Of a stretch of DNA of 64,000 nucleotides, positions 25,203-34,997 are shown in pieces. Position 1 is the stretch's first letter, and each line of letters opens with the position of its first letter. Source of the stretch: Halanaerobium saccharolyticum subsp. saccharolyticum DSM 6643. Lineage in GTDB: Bacteria > Bacillota > Halanaerobiia > Halanaerobiales > Halanaerobiaceae. The position numbers and the translations under genes are program-made. The stretch covers positions 371,849 to 435,848 of the forward strand of contig NZ_CAUI01000015.1 of NCBI RefSeq assembly GCF_000350165.1, read 5' to 3'. The notes under the pieces were generated by a model. It was not told the origin of the DNA and ran no database searches. It worked only from the letters and a program-made list of their open reading frames with translations.

Positions 25203-26408
25203 TTATTTGCAGTTTTCCTTTACCTTTTTAGCTACATTTTCACCTAAGAGATAACATTTTTCTAAAATATCTCCACCAGGTGCAAACTGAGATTCAATAA
25301 CTGGCTCAGCAAGATTACAGCTAACTGTTTCACTAAACTCTTCTAATCTATCTAAAGCTCCACCACTCCAGCTGTAAGATCCAAAAATGCCGAGTACTCT
25401 ATTTTTCAAATTCCTGCTTTCTAAACTTTTAAGTAGGTAGTCCATTGGTGGGAAAACCTTAGTGTTATAAGTACAGCTACCTAATACAATTCCTTTATAT
25501 TTCCAGATATCATTAATAATAAATGAAATATCTTTACGAGAAACATCAAATAACTTAATCTGCTCAATTCCACTTTCGGATAAAGAGCGCGCTACAGCTT
25601 CAGCCATTATTTTTGTGTTACCATACATTGAACCATAAACAACAACTACACCCTCTTCTGTCTGCTGCTGGCTCCACTTATCATATTCTTCTATAATATG
25701 GGCAGGATCTTTTCTCCAAACAAGGCCATGGGTAGCCGCTACCATTCCAATCTCTTCAATTTGATCACTTAATTTTGAAATTGTTCTGTGGACTACAGGA
25801 CCATATTTACCTATTATATTTGAAAAATATCTTCTAATTTCATCCTCAAAATGGTCAACATTAACTTCATCATCAAATAAGTATCCATTTAAAGAACCAA
25901 AACCACCAAAGGCATCTCCAGAAAATAATATTTTTTCTTTCTGATCAAAAGTCATCATAGTTTCTGGCCAGTGAACCATTGGAGTTAGATAAAACTTTAA
26001 AGTTCTAGAACCTAAGTCAAGCTCATCTCCATCTTTAACAACCATTGTTCCTTCAGTAATACCATAAAAACCTTCTAAAAAGTTAAGAGTTTTAGCATTA
26101 CCAACAATTTTCATCTCAGGAAAAGCCTCACGCATTGATTTTATAGATCCTGAGTGATCAGGCTCCATATGGTTAATTATTAAATAATCAACTTTTTTAT
26201 CTCCTATAACATCTTTTACTTTTTCTAAATATGTATCTGTATAATTAATTTTTACTGTATCAATTAGTGCAACTTTGTCGTCATTAATAACATATGAATT
26301 ATAAGCTATACCTTCTGGTAAAGGCCATAATGACTCAAACAAATCTGTCTCTTTATCATTTACTCCTACCCAGTGAACTGATTCTGTTAATTGAATTGAA
26401 TTATAAAT
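25203..26408 (-). CDS. fprA: A-type flavodiiron protein, candidate AUU start
   Basis: Reduces O2 to water (or NO) in anaerobes with electrons from rubredoxin or F420H2. A beta-lactamase-fold diiron domain holds the ligand motif HMEPDH, then VHWPETMM and GDAFGGFG, and ATHGLVW; a flavodoxin domain follows with YGSMYGNTKIMAEAV and GSYSWSGGA. The family's conserved N-terminal strand (x-L-T-E-x-V-x-W-V-G) is encoded in frame upstream of the first ATG/GTG/TTG: TESVHWVGVNDKETD lies between 26342 and 26408 with no canonical start before the in-frame TAG at 26421. AGGAGG (26417-26422) lies 8 bases before an ATT at 26406-26408, which I take as the start (401 residues). A TTG at 26342 is the conventional alternative (379 residues). 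Confidence 0.88.
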   Translation of the reverse strand: MYNSIQLTESVHWVGVNDKETDLFESLWPLPEGIAYNSYVINDDKVALIDTVKINYTDTYLEKVKDVIGDKKVDYLIINHMEPDHSGSIKSMREAFPEMKIVGNAKTLNFLEGFYGITEGTMVVKDGDELDLGSRTLKFYLTPMVHWPETMMTFDQKEKILFSGDAFGGFGSLNGYLFDDEVNVDHFEDEIRRYFSNIIGKYGPVVHRTISKLSDQIEEIGMVAATHGLVWRKDPAHIIEEYDKWSQQQTEEGVVVVYGSMYGNTKIMAEAVARSLSESGIEQIKLFDVSRKDISFIINDIWKYKGIVLGSCTYNTKVFPPMDYLLKSLESRNLKNRVLGIFGSYSWSGGALDRLEEFSETVSCNLAEPVIESQFAPGGDILEKCYLLGENVAKKVKENCK

Positions 26409-26457
26409 AATAATCTCCTCCTAGTAATTTTTATATTTTTGCAGCTAAAATTATCTT

Positions 26458-27363
26458 TTAGCTTCTAAGCTTATTTAAAATCTCTTTAAAATCGTCTTTT
26501 AATTCTGCTTCAAATACTATTTTTTTACCTGTTGTTGGGTGCTTAACAGCTAGTTTTCTAGCATGTAAGAGCTGTCTTTTAGCATTTAAAGTGTTTTTTG
26601 ATCCATACTTTTTATCTCCAACTACTGGATGTCCTAAATAAGAAAAATGCACTCTAATTTGATGAGTTCTACCAGTTTCAATTTTCACTTCAACTAATGT
26701 GTGAGTTTTAAACTCTTCAATTATTTTAAAACGGCTAATAGCTTTTTTACTTCTTCTTTTTCGGACAGCCATTTTTTTCCTGTTTTTGGGATCCCTTCCG
26801 ATTGGAGCATCTATTTTACCTTTTTTATATGCTAAATTCCCTTCAATTAGAGCATAATAATATTTGTCTACAGTCCTATTTTTAAATTGTTTGGCCAATT
26901 CTTTATGACTCTTATCATTTTTAGCCACAATTAATAAGCCTGAAGTGTCTTTATCCAATCGGTGAACAATTCCAGGTCTTTTGACTCCATTTATTGCTGA
27001 TAGATTATCAACATGGGCCAGTAGTGCATTAACAATAGTGTCATCGTGGTGGCCCGGAGCTGGATGAACAACTCGATCAGCATTTTTATTAATCACAATT
27101 ATATCCTGATCCTCATAAACAACATCCAAATCCATTTCTACAGCTTTGATTTCACTTTCTTTTTCTTCAATAATTATTTTCAAAAAGTCATTTTCAGTTA
27201 TTTTATAACTTTTATCAACTATATCCCCATTTACTGTAACCTTTTTTTCTTCTATTAATGTTTGAATAAATGAACGTGATAAATCATCGTATTCAGAAGC
27301 TAAGAATTTATCTATTCTTTGCCCCTGGTCTTTTTTCTCTACTTTAAGACTGTATTCCTCCAT
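26458..27363 (-). CDS. rluD: 23S rRNA pseudouridine synthase, RluD family
   Basis: Converts uridines in large-subunit rRNA to pseudouridine. The 301 residues have an N-terminal S4 RNA-binding domain (about 13-75) and the catalytic domain with HRLDKDTSGLLIVAKN, which contains the catalytic Asp, then ETGRTHQIRVH and GHPVVGDKKYG. Its ATG follows the lspA TAA directly and in frame, the conserved lspA-rluD pair. Confidence 0.95.
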   Translation of the reverse strand: MEEYSLKVEKKDQGQRIDKFLASEYDDLSRSFIQTLIEEKKVTVNGDIVDKSYKITENDFLKIIIEEKESEIKAVEMDLDVVYEDQDIIVINKNADRVVHPAPGHHDDTIVNALLAHVDNLSAINGVKRPGIVHRLDKDTSGLLIVAKNDKSHKELAKQFKNRTVDKYYYALIEGNLAYKKGKIDAPIGRDPKNRKKMAVRKRRSKKAISRFKIIEEFKTHTLVEVKIETGRTHQIRVHFSYLGHPVVGDKKYGSKNTLNAKRQLLHARKLAVKHPTTGKKIVFEAELKDDFKEILNKLRS

Positions 27364-27822
27364 TTAAGCACCTCTATCTGCTAAAAAAAGTAATTGATAA
27401 ATTAAAATTAAAACTCCAAAAAATATAAAAATATCAGCAATGTTAATTACCGGCAATTGATAAAATTTTATTATATCAAAAGCAATGAAATCAGTTACAT
27501 AATGAAATATTATTCGATCAATAAGATTTGCTATACTTCCTCCCAATAAGAAAATTAAAGCAATTTTTGCTACAAATATTTTAGGAAGTTCCTTCTTATA
27601 AAGATAAATAATAAAAACTAAAAAAAAGATTGTAGTTAATATAAAAAAACTGCGCTGACCTTCCAAAATTCCAAAGGCTGCTCCTCGATTTTTAACAAAA
27701 GTCAAATAAAAATAATCACCTATAATTGATATTTTTTGAGATTGACTCAAATAAACTCGAATAAAATGTTTACTCAGCTGATCTATTATAATTATTATTA
27801 TGGAAAATAGGGCAATATACAT
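27364..27822 (-). CDS. lspA: lipoprotein signal peptidase II
   Basis: Aspartic protease that removes signal peptides from diacylated prolipoproteins. With the start at 27822 the protein has 152 residues, four membrane helices, FVKNRGAAFGIL, and the catalytic aspartates in NLIDRI and NIADIFIFFG. I prefer this ATG because GGAGTTGA lies about 8 bases ahead and a promoter sits where an alternative start at 27870 would add 16 unconserved residues. Lgt is encoded at 12.5-13.3 kb. Confidence 0.95.
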   Translation of the reverse strand: MYIALFSIIIIIIDQLSKHFIRVYLSQSQKISIIGDYFYLTFVKNRGAAFGILEGQRSFFILTTIFFLVFIIYLYKKELPKIFVAKIALIFLLGGSIANLIDRIIFHYVTDFIAFDIIKFYQLPVINIADIFIFFGVLILIYQLLFLADRGA

Positions 27823-27841
27823 TATCTCAACTCCATATATA

Positions 27842-27870
27842 ATTTTAACATATTGAAATAACTTAGACAA
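27842..27870 (-). promoter_or_regulatory. putative promoter of lspA-rluD
   Basis: On the - strand, -35 TTGTCT, 17-base spacer, -10 TAAAAT. The predicted start would leave a leader of only about 13 bases, essentially just the ribosome site. Confidence 0.55.
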
Positions 27871-27978
27871 TTAATAATTACTCTTTTATATCTTTTTATA
27901 ATATGCTAAGATAAGAGTTGGATGATTATTTAAATATAATCTCACATTTAAATATATATAAATAAAGGATGAAAGATT

Positions 27979-29343
27979 ATGAAACTAGAATTAACTAAAA
28001 ACAGCAGCAGGCGTGCGAAAACAATTTTTATGCTTGCTCTACCAGCCATGCTCGAAATGTCATTAAATACTCTGGTTGGAATGGCTGATACAATTATGAT
28101 CAGTCGTTTTATCGGTAAAGAAGCCCTGGCTGCAGTTGGATTTGCTAATCAAATTATTTTCACTCTGATATTTGTCTTCTCTGCTTTCAATGCTGGAGCA
28201 ACTGCAATGGTTTCCCGCAGTTATGGTGAGGGTAATAAAAAAAGAATGAATAAAATAATGAATGAAAATTTAACATTAAATATAATTTTGGGGATAATAG
28301 TTACTTTATTTACTTTCTTTTTTGCTAACATGATTTTGAATGTTTATGATATTACAGCAGTTGTTAAATCTTTTGGAACAACTTATTTAAAATATATTGC
28401 GATTGGACAACTTTTCATGTTTATTTCTTTTGCAGCTGCAGCAGCATTAAGAGGTTCTGGAGATACTAAAACACCAATGTATATCACAGGTATTGCTAAT
28501 ATTTTAAATATCATTGGTAATTATATTTTAATTACTGGTTTCTGGATATTCCCAGAATTAGGTATTGCCGGAGCAGCTATTTCAACTGCTTTTGCTCGCT
28601 TTATAGCAGCGGCACTATATTTAGTTTTATTTGCAAGCAGTAAAGGAGTTTTAAAACTCCATCCAAGCTGGATGAAAATTAGCAGTAAGATATTTAAACC
28701 TCTTATTAATCTGAGCTATGCAGCTGGAATTGAACAATTATTTATGCAGGTAGCATTTTTTGTTAATGGAATTTTTATTTCTAAATTGGATACTACTGCA
28801 GAAGCATCATTTAGAATTTTATTAAATATTGAATCATTATCATTTATGCCAGCAATAGGAATCGCTATTGCTGCTACTACAATTGTCGGCAAGCATCTGG
28901 GAGAAGATGATCCAGAAGAATCTTTAAAAAGTGGCTTAACAGCTGCAGTAATGGGTGCTTTAATTGGAACTGCGCTTGCTTTAGCCTATCTAATTTTCCC
29001 GGTCTTTGCACTCAGGATTTTCACAACTGAAGCAGAGGTTATTAATTATTCTGCTCCTATTTTAAGAATTGTAGCTTTGAATCAAGCATTTTTAGCTTTT
29101 GTAATAATTATGGTCGGTGCCTTAAGAGGGGCTGGAGATACAAAAGGTGCAATGTACATTACTATAATCAGACTCTGGGTTATTTTTATACCTCTCTCCT
29201 ATTATTTAATTGTTATCTCTAATTATGGAGTTGCTGGAGTCTGGATTGCCGAAATAATTTCTTTTGTTATTATTGCACTAATAGTAGTAAAAAGATTTGT
29301 TAAAATGGAATGGGCAAACATCGAGTTTTTTGAAGAAAATTAA
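27979..29343 (+). CDS. MATE-family multidrug/Na+ antiporter
   Basis: Integral-membrane exporter coupled to Na+ or H+. The 454 residues contain about 12 membrane helices in two related halves; the half-repeats are visible as AAAAALRGSGDTKTPMYI and GALRGAGDTKGAMYI, with MLALPAMLEMSLNTLVGMAD near the start. AAAGGATG precedes the ATG. Substrate not predictable. It is one of three + strand genes and converges on ileS. Confidence 0.93.
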   Translation: MKLELTKNSSRRAKTIFMLALPAMLEMSLNTLVGMADTIMISRFIGKEALAAVGFANQIIFTLIFVFSAFNAGATAMVSRSYGEGNKKRMNKIMNENLTLNIILGIIVTLFTFFFANMILNVYDITAVVKSFGTTYLKYIAIGQLFMFISFAAAAALRGSGDTKTPMYITGIANILNIIGNYILITGFWIFPELGIAGAAISTAFARFIAAALYLVLFASSKGVLKLHPSWMKISSKIFKPLINLSYAAGIEQLFMQVAFFVNGIFISKLDTTAEASFRILLNIESLSFMPAIGIAIAATTIVGKHLGEDDPEESLKSGLTAAVMGALIGTALALAYLIFPVFALRIFTTEAEVINYSAPILRIVALNQAFLAFVIIMVGALRGAGDTKGAMYITIIRLWVIFIPLSYYLIVISNYGVAGVWIAEIISFVIIALIVVKRFVKMEWANIEFFEEN

Positions 29344-29391
29344 TCTACAATTTCAAAACTTCTTTTTGTCATCAATATATTTTGATAAAAT

Positions 29392-29426
29392 AAAAGCAGC
29401 CATTTTTTATCTCTGGCTGCTTTTTA
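29392..29426. terminator. bidirectional terminator between MATE gene and ileS
   Basis: Stem AGCAGCCA/TGGCTGCT (29395-29402, 29414-29421) is flanked by AAAA on the left and TTTTT on the right, so it can terminate transcription from both directions. Confidence 0.9.
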
Positions 29427-29466
29427 TTTGCTTAATACTATTTTATTTTAATTCATGAATATTAAT

Positions 29467-32262
29467 TTATTTTTCTGATTCAATTACATTTGCACATCGC
29501 TGACAAATATCGTCATGGGCTTCCAGTTCACCAACTGTTTCATCATACTTCCAGCAGCGATCACATTTTTCTCCTTTAGCTTCACTAACTTTTACTAAAA
29601 CAGAACTTTCTTCACCCTGATGAGCATTTTCAGCATTTAAATCATCATTAAGTTCGGCCTGAGATACTATAAATAGGTCAGCTAATTGATCAATTTCTGA
29701 AGTCAATAACTCTTGTTGAGCTTCCGATGTTCCCGCAAGTTCAACCATTGCTTCCAGAGAGTTACCTATTTTCTTTTCTGCTCTTGCTAATTCTAAAGCT
29801 TTAGATACATCTTTTCTAATTGCCAAGAGCTTATCCCATTTAGCAAGCAGTTCTTGATCATAATAATTTTTCTTAACTTCTGGCCAATCAGTTAAAAAGA
29901 TGCTTTCTTCAGATTTCATTTCATCAGGTAAGAACTGCCAAACTTCTTCTGATGTATGAGGAATTATTGGCGCCAGTGTAACAACCAAAGCCATCATAAT
30001 ATCATAAAGTGTACTCTGGGCAGAGCGCCTACTTAAAGAATCTGTTCCATCTGTATATAAACGATCTTTAGTAATATCCATATAAAGAGAGCTCATTTCT
30101 ACAGTACAGAAGTTATGAACATCATGATAAACTCTGTGATATTCGTATTTTTCATAAGCAGTAGTTATTTTCTCAATTAAATCCTGCAGACGAATCATAA
30201 TCCAGCGATCTAATTCTCTGCGATCTTCGTATTCTACATAATTTTCTTCGCTATCAAAATCACTAATATTACCTAAAATGAAGCGATAGGTATTTCTAAT
30301 TCTTCTATAAGCTTCAGAACTCTGTTTTAAAATATTGTCTGAAACTCTAACATCATTTTTAAAATCAGAAGATGCAACCCATAATCTTAAAATATCTGCA
30401 CCATACTGGTCAATTACTTTATGTGGAGAAACCACATTACCTTTGGATTTAGACATCTTATTACCTTTTTTATCTACAGTAAAACCATTAGTAATTACTT
30501 CTTTATAAGGGGCAACTCCTTCTGTTGCTACAGCTGTTAATAGTGAAGAGTTAAACCAACCACGATATTGATCTGTACCTTCAAGATAAACCTGTGCTGG
30601 CCAGCTTAAATTATCTCTAGTTTCTAAAACAGCCTTATGACTGGAACCTGAATCAAACCAGACATCCATAATATCTTCTTCTTTTGTAAAGTGATTCCCA
30701 CCACAATGAGGACAACTATAAGCTTCTGGCAATAGTTCTTTTGCTGAAAGCTCATACCAAGAAGATGAACCTTTTTCTGCAAAAATTTCTTTAACAGAGT
30801 CTAAAGTATCATCATTAATTACTGCTTCTCCACAATCATCACAGAAGAAAATAGGAATTGGTACTCCCCATTTTTTCTGACGAGAAATACACCAATCTGA
30901 GCGTTCAGAAATCATATTTGTCATTCTTTCTTCTCCCCACTCAGGGTGCCAATCAACATCTGCTATAGCAGCCAGTGTTTCTTCTTTAATTGCATCAATA
31001 GATGCAAACCACTGATCTGTAGCTCTAAAAACTAAGTTAGTTTTACAACGCCAGCAGTGAGGATAGCGGTGATCAATAAAGCTTAAATCCATCAGCAGAT
31101 TTTTTTCTTTTAATTTATCAGTTACCATTATATTAGCTTCATCATAATGTTTGCCAGCAAATTCTCCAGCCTCTTCGGTAAAATAACCTTTGTTATCCAT
31201 TGGTGAATAAACTTCTAAATTATATTCTTGTCCAACTACAAAGTCATCATGACCATGGCCGGGAGCAGTGTGGATACAACCTGAACCCTGTTCTAAAGTT
31301 GCATGATCTCCAAGAATTAGAAGAGATTCCCTATCAAACAGAGGATGTTTTGCTCTTTTATTTTCAAGCTCTTTACCACTAAAGTCTTCACTAATGATTT
31401 CATATTCTTTGATTCCAGTTTGAGACATTACTGAATCTACAAGTGCTTTAGCCATTACCAGCTTTTCTCCTTCTACTTCTACAACAACATAAGGATATTC
31501 TGGATGAAAAGCAATAGCCATATTAGAAGGAATAGTCCAGGGAGTTGTTGTCCAGATAACTATATAGCTATCTTCACTATTTAAAGTAACTCCACCAACT
31601 TCAACCTGATCCATCATTGGGAATTTAACAAAAATAGAAGGTGCTCTATCTTCACCATATTCTACTTCTGCTTCGGCAAGAGCTGTCTCACAACTTGGAC
31701 ACCAGTGTACAGGTTTTTTGCCGCGATAAAACAAATCTTTTTTAGCCATTTCTCCAAAAACTTCTATCTGTTTTACTTCATATTCTTTATTTAAGGTCAG
31801 ATATGGATTCTCCCATTCTCCCCAAACACCAAGACGCTTAAACTGATCACGCTGGCGGTCAATATATTTCAAAGCATAATTTGTACATTTTTCTCTTAAT
31901 TCGGGGACAGAAAGTTCAGCTCTTTCTTCATCTGTCATTTCGCTTGTTACTTGATATTCTATCGGTAAACCATGTGTATCCCATCCCGGTACATAAGGAG
32001 AATAATAACCTTTAAGAGTGGAAAACCTTGTTATAAAATCCTTTAATACTTTATTTAAGGCATGACCAATATGTATATCTCCATTTGCATAAGGAGGACC
32101 ATCATGCAAAATAAAAGGTTCATTACCTTCTCTATTTTCGACTGCTTTTTCGTAAATCTTTTTTTCCTGCCATAGTTTTTGAAAATCCAATTCTCTTTCA
32201 CTTAGATTTGCCCGCATTGGAAAATCTGTATTAGGTAAATTAATTGTCTCTTTATAACTCAT
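29467..32262 (-). CDS. ileS: isoleucyl-tRNA synthetase
   Basis: Charges tRNA-Ile, with editing of valine. The 931 residues include [16 protein letters not shown] (HIGH), the editing domain with [23 protein letters not shown], and a C-terminal zinc finger CDRCWKY...CQRCANV typical of bacterial-type IleRS. Upstream lies its own promoter and an Ile T-box leader; divIVA is the previous gene. Confidence 0.98.
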   Translation of the reverse strand: MSYKETINLPNTDFPMRANLSERELDFQKLWQEKKIYEKAVENREGNEPFILHDGPPYANGDIHIGHALNKVLKDFITRFSTLKGYYSPYVPGWDTHGLPIEYQVTSEMTDEERAELSVPELREKCTNYALKYIDRQRDQFKRLGVWGEWENPYLTLNKEYEVKQIEVFGEMAKKDLFYRGKKPVHWCPSCETALAEAEVEYGEDRAPSIFVKFPMMDQVEVGGVTLNSEDSYIVIWTTTPWTIPSNMAIAFHPEYPYVVVEVEGEKLVMAKALVDSVMSQTGIKEYEIISEDFSGKELENKRAKHPLFDRESLLILGDHATLEQGSGCIHTAPGHGHDDFVVGQEYNLEVYSPMDNKGYFTEEAGEFAGKHYDEANIMVTDKLKEKNLLMDLSFIDHRYPHCWRCKTNLVFRATDQWFASIDAIKEETLAAIADVDWHPEWGEERMTNMISERSDWCISRQKKWGVPIPIFFCDDCGEAVINDDTLDSVKEIFAEKGSSSWYELSAKELLPEAYSCPHCGGNHFTKEEDIMDVWFDSGSSHKAVLETRDNLSWPAQVYLEGTDQYRGWFNSSLLTAVATEGVAPYKEVITNGFTVDKKGNKMSKSKGNVVSPHKVIDQYGADILRLWVASSDFKNDVRVSDNILKQSSEAYRRIRNTYRFILGNISDFDSEENYVEYEDRRELDRWIMIRLQDLIEKITTAYEKYEYHRVYHDVHNFCTVEMSSLYMDITKDRLYTDGTDSLSRRSAQSTLYDIMMALVVTLAPIIPHTSEEVWQFLPDEMKSEESIFLTDWPEVKKNYYDQELLAKWDKLLAIRKDVSKALELARAEKKIGNSLEAMVELAGTSEAQQELLTSEIDQLADLFIVSQAELNDDLNAENAHQGEESSVLVKVSEAKGEKCDRCWKYDETVGELEAHDDICQRCANVIESEK

Positions 32263-32295
32263 TTACTTTTATAACCTCCTGTAAAAATATATTAA

Positions 32296-32560
32296 AAATA
32301 AAAAAAGCCTCCGTCCTGTAAGGGACGAGAGACCGCGGTACCACCCTAATTAAAATTAGTAATCAAATAGCTGCTGTTAATTCAACTTATTAATTACTAA
32401 TCTTATCTTAGCAATCTTTAACGCAGAAATACGGGTATACTAATCTATTCATATACCGACTCCAGGGTGATCTTCTCAATTTTATGTTTCCCGGCTTCCA
32501 CCAGCCCCGGTTCGCTAAAAACAATTAAAAATTGATACTGTCCCTTTCATAATCAATTTA
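32296..32560 (-). promoter_or_regulatory. T-box riboswitch leader of ileS
   Basis: On the - strand the T-box AGGGTGGTACCGCGG (about 32335-32349) is followed by a terminator stem (CTCTCGTCC/GGACGGAGG) and a T-run ending near 32300. Stem I begins near 32555; it shows an AGTA motif (GATTAGTATACC) and a likely ATC isoleucine specifier codon at 32469-32471 within GAAGATCACC. Uncharged tRNA-Ile would stabilise the antiterminator and allow ileS transcription. Confidence 0.95.
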
Positions 32561-32580
32561 TTTGTATAACATTTTTCTCA

Positions 32581-32609
32581 ATTATAAACTATCAGTAAAA
32601 ATAAGTCAA
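32581..32609 (-). promoter_or_regulatory. sigma-A-type promoter of ileS leader
   Basis: On the - strand, -35 TTGACT, 17-base spacer and consensus -10 TATAAT, immediately after the divIVA stop and about 20 bases before T-box stem I. Confidence 0.9.
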
Positions 32610-32620
32610 GTTTTATTGAG

Positions 32621-33178
32621 CTAATTATTCTCTGTAATCTCTTTTCCATTACTAATTGTGTTATCAACATTATTTTTAGTAGCTTTTTCAAAATCAGAAT
32701 CATCATCATTCTCTAAATCAGATCCCAAATAATTCTGATCATCTTCTTTTAGCATTTCTAAATGACTTTCTAAAAGAGTTTGAAAACGAATTTTAAAGAA
32801 ATTTCTCTGTTCTCTCAACTGCTCTAATTTTCTTTTTTCTGAAAGAACTTCATCTTGAGCATTCTCTTTTATTTTTTCTGCTTTCATTCTCGCCTCTTTA
32901 ATAATCATTCTAGCCTCATTATCAGCCTGCTCAACCCTTTCAGATATAGTTCCCTGCATGGTATCTAATGTATTCTGCAGTTTATCTTCCATTGCTTCAA
33001 AATTTTCTATTTTTTCTTTTAAAGATCTATTCTCTTCCTGCAGATTATTGAGGTCTTTAAGCAGTCTTTCATAAGCGATTCCTACATCATCTAAAAATTC
33101 ATCAACCTGATTAGTATTATAACCAAAAGTAGATTTCTTAAATTCTTTATTATATATGTCAAGTGGGTTCAATTTCAA
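32621..33178 (-). CDS. divIVA: DivIVA-family cell-pole/septum protein
   Basis: Coiled-coil protein that recognises curved membrane at septa and poles. The 185 residues start LNPLDIYNKEFKKSTFGYN (membrane-binding N-terminus; NPLDI is the family hallmark), continue as heptad-rich coiled coil (about 30-145), and end in a charged tail. The start is TTG with GGAGGGAT about 6-8 bases ahead. It ends the ylm cluster before ileS. Confidence 0.93.
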   Translation of the reverse strand: MKLNPLDIYNKEFKKSTFGYNTNQVDEFLDDVGIAYERLLKDLNNLQEENRSLKEKIENFEAMEDKLQNTLDTMQGTISERVEQADNEARMIIKEARMKAEKIKENAQDEVLSEKRKLEQLREQRNFFKIRFQTLLESHLEMLKEDDQNYLGSDLENDDDSDFEKATKNNVDNTISNGKEITENN

Positions 33179-33196
33179 AATATCCCTCCTTTTAAC

Positions 33197-33985
33197 TTAA
33201 GTTAATCTTTTTAAAGTTAACTTAATTCTACCTTTATTTGAAATACCTCTTTGTTCTTCAACTTTAACTCTACCTCTGCCTCTAACTGAAATCAAATCAC
33301 CAATTTCAACTTCTGCTGCAGGATCAGATTCAATCTTCCAATTCAATTTTACTTTCTCATTCTCTATGTCTCGAGACATTTTATTACGGGAATCACCAAA
33401 ACCAGAACTAGCAACTGAATCTAATCTCATAGAAGCAACTGTTGTCAATATTTCTTTTTCATGTTTTACAGGCTTTATTATTTCAGACTCATCAATTTCT
33501 TTAACTTCCACTGGAACCTGATGAACCTTGTCTAATTTCAACTCAATTATATCCTGAATTTCAGCCGCTACAATAATCTGAGCAGAGTCTGAATGAACAA
33601 GAATATCACCAATCATTTTTCTCTGCAAACCTAAACCCATTAATGCCCCTAAAAAATCTCTATGAGTTAATTTTTGAAAAGCAAAATTACCATCAAGCTG
33701 ATAAATCTTAATCTGTTTTTCAATTAAATCAGGAAAAAGATATTCGGGAAAAATAACCAGCCGTTTTCTTTCCGCTCTATGATAACCACCTTCTTTTTTA
33801 AAATTAATTTCTGCAACTTGCTCAATTAAAGGTACAGCTATTTCTATCTGATATGGGTTTAAAAAATCAGTAGCCTGTGTTTTATGATATTTTAATACCT
33901 GTTCACATTTATCTAGAACATGAGACCCCAACCTTCTATCTTCTTCTCTGTGTAAATGATTTAATAACTTATCCTCATCAAACAT
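33197..33985 (-). CDS. ylmH: YlmH-type RNA-binding protein with S4 domain
   Basis: In Bacillus YlmH is part of ribosome-associated quality control, helping alanine tailing alongside RqcH, which is encoded elsewhere in this window. The 262 residues end in an S4 domain (about 185-260) around SVASSGFGDSRNKMS and GDLISVRGRGRVKV. AAGGTGGG precedes the ATG. It sits in the usual ylmG-ylmH-divIVA order. Confidence 0.93.
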   Translation of the reverse strand: MFDEDKLLNHLHREEDRRLGSHVLDKCEQVLKYHKTQATDFLNPYQIEIAVPLIEQVAEINFKKEGGYHRAERKRLVIFPEYLFPDLIEKQIKIYQLDGNFAFQKLTHRDFLGALMGLGLQRKMIGDILVHSDSAQIIVAAEIQDIIELKLDKVHQVPVEVKEIDESEIIKPVKHEKEILTTVASMRLDSVASSGFGDSRNKMSRDIENEKVKLNWKIESDPAAEVEIGDLISVRGRGRVKVEEQRGISNKGRIKLTLKRLT

Positions 33986-33996
33986 AAATTCCCACC

Positions 33997-34269
33997 TTAT
34001 ATTACAATATTAATCAAAAAATTCCTAATTATTGATAGAGCAAACAAAGCAATTATAGGTGAAAGATCTAGACCTAAAATCCCACCACTTGGAAGCAGTT
34101 CTCTGATCGGCCCTAAAATAGGTTCTGTTATATCATAAATGAATTTTATTACCTTACGCCATCTCATATCTCCAGGGTTAGGTCTAACCCATGAAATGAT
34201 AACACGACCAATTATTAATAAATTCAAAATTTCAAAAATAGCACTAATTGTTCTTGCTAAAATATACAT
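33997..34269 (-). CDS. ylmG: YggT/YlmG-family membrane protein
   Basis: Small membrane protein of the division cluster with poorly defined function. The 90 residues hold two hydrophobic helices (about 8-28 and 66-88) around VISWVRPNPG and ITEPILGPIRELLP, both characteristic of the family. In Bacillus the gene before it is sepF; here ylmE comes directly before it. Confidence 0.92.
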   Translation of the reverse strand: MYILARTISAIFEILNLLIIGRVIISWVRPNPGDMRWRKVIKFIYDITEPILGPIRELLPSGGILGLDLSPIIALFALSIIRNFLINIVI

Positions 34270-34287
34270 TCAATTTCCTCCAAATCA

Positions 34288-34992
34288 TTAATATTCTCTT
34301 TCTCCAAAAATTGCTGTTCCGACTCTTACAATAGTAGAACCTTCTTCTACAGCAATTTGATAATCATTTGTCATCCCCATTGAAAGTTCATTTAAAGGAA
34401 TAACTTCAGCTGAAAGTTTATCAAATAGTTTTTTCATTTTTTTGAAATAAGAACGTAGTTTTTCAGAATCATCTAAGTATGGTAAAATAGTCATTAAACC
34501 CTCTATTTCTAGAAAATCTAAATTAATTATTTTCTTTAAAAATTCCTCGGCTTTTTCGGGGGCAATACCAAATTTATTTTCATCTCCCGAAATATTAATT
34601 TCTACCAAAACTGGTATTTTTCGATCGTTCTTTTTTGCTCTTTTATTAACTTCTTTCGCCAACCTTAAACTATCAATAGACTGTATCATCCGACAATTTT
34701 CCATTCTCATTAAATATTTTACTTTATTTCTTTGTAAATGTCCAATGAAATGCCAGTCAATTTTTATATCATCTGAAAGCAAATTTTCATTTTTTTCTTC
34801 TAATTCTTGAACTCTATTTTCTCCAAATAATTTAACTCCCGCTTGCTTAAGAATTTTAACTTCTTCATGACTATGTTTTTTGCTAACTGCAAGAATTTTA
34901 ACATCTTCGTAATTTCGATCCGCTTTTGCTGCTGCTATTTTTATGTTTTCTTGAACATTTTTTAAATTATTAATTAATTTTTCTTTTTGCAT
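34288..34992 (-). CDS. ylmE: YggS/PLPBP-family PLP-homeostasis protein (YlmE)
   Basis: Pyridoxal-phosphate-binding protein affecting vitamin B6 and amino-acid balance; it has no known enzymatic reaction. The 234 residues form a TIM barrel with the PLP lysine in ILAVSKKH (about residue 33), WHFIGHLQRNK, and LSMGMTNDYQIAVEEGSTIVRVG at the end. It lies between the HlyD-like gene and ylmG. Confidence 0.95.
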   Translation of the reverse strand: MQKEKLINNLKNVQENIKIAAAKADRNYEDVKILAVSKKHSHEEVKILKQAGVKLFGENRVQELEEKNENLLSDDIKIDWHFIGHLQRNKVKYLMRMENCRMIQSIDSLRLAKEVNKRAKKNDRKIPVLVEINISGDENKFGIAPEKAEEFLKKIINLDFLEIEGLMTILPYLDDSEKLRSYFKKMKKLFDKLSAEVIPLNELSMGMTNDYQIAVEEGSTIVRVGTAIFGEREY

Positions 34993-34997
34993 TAAAA

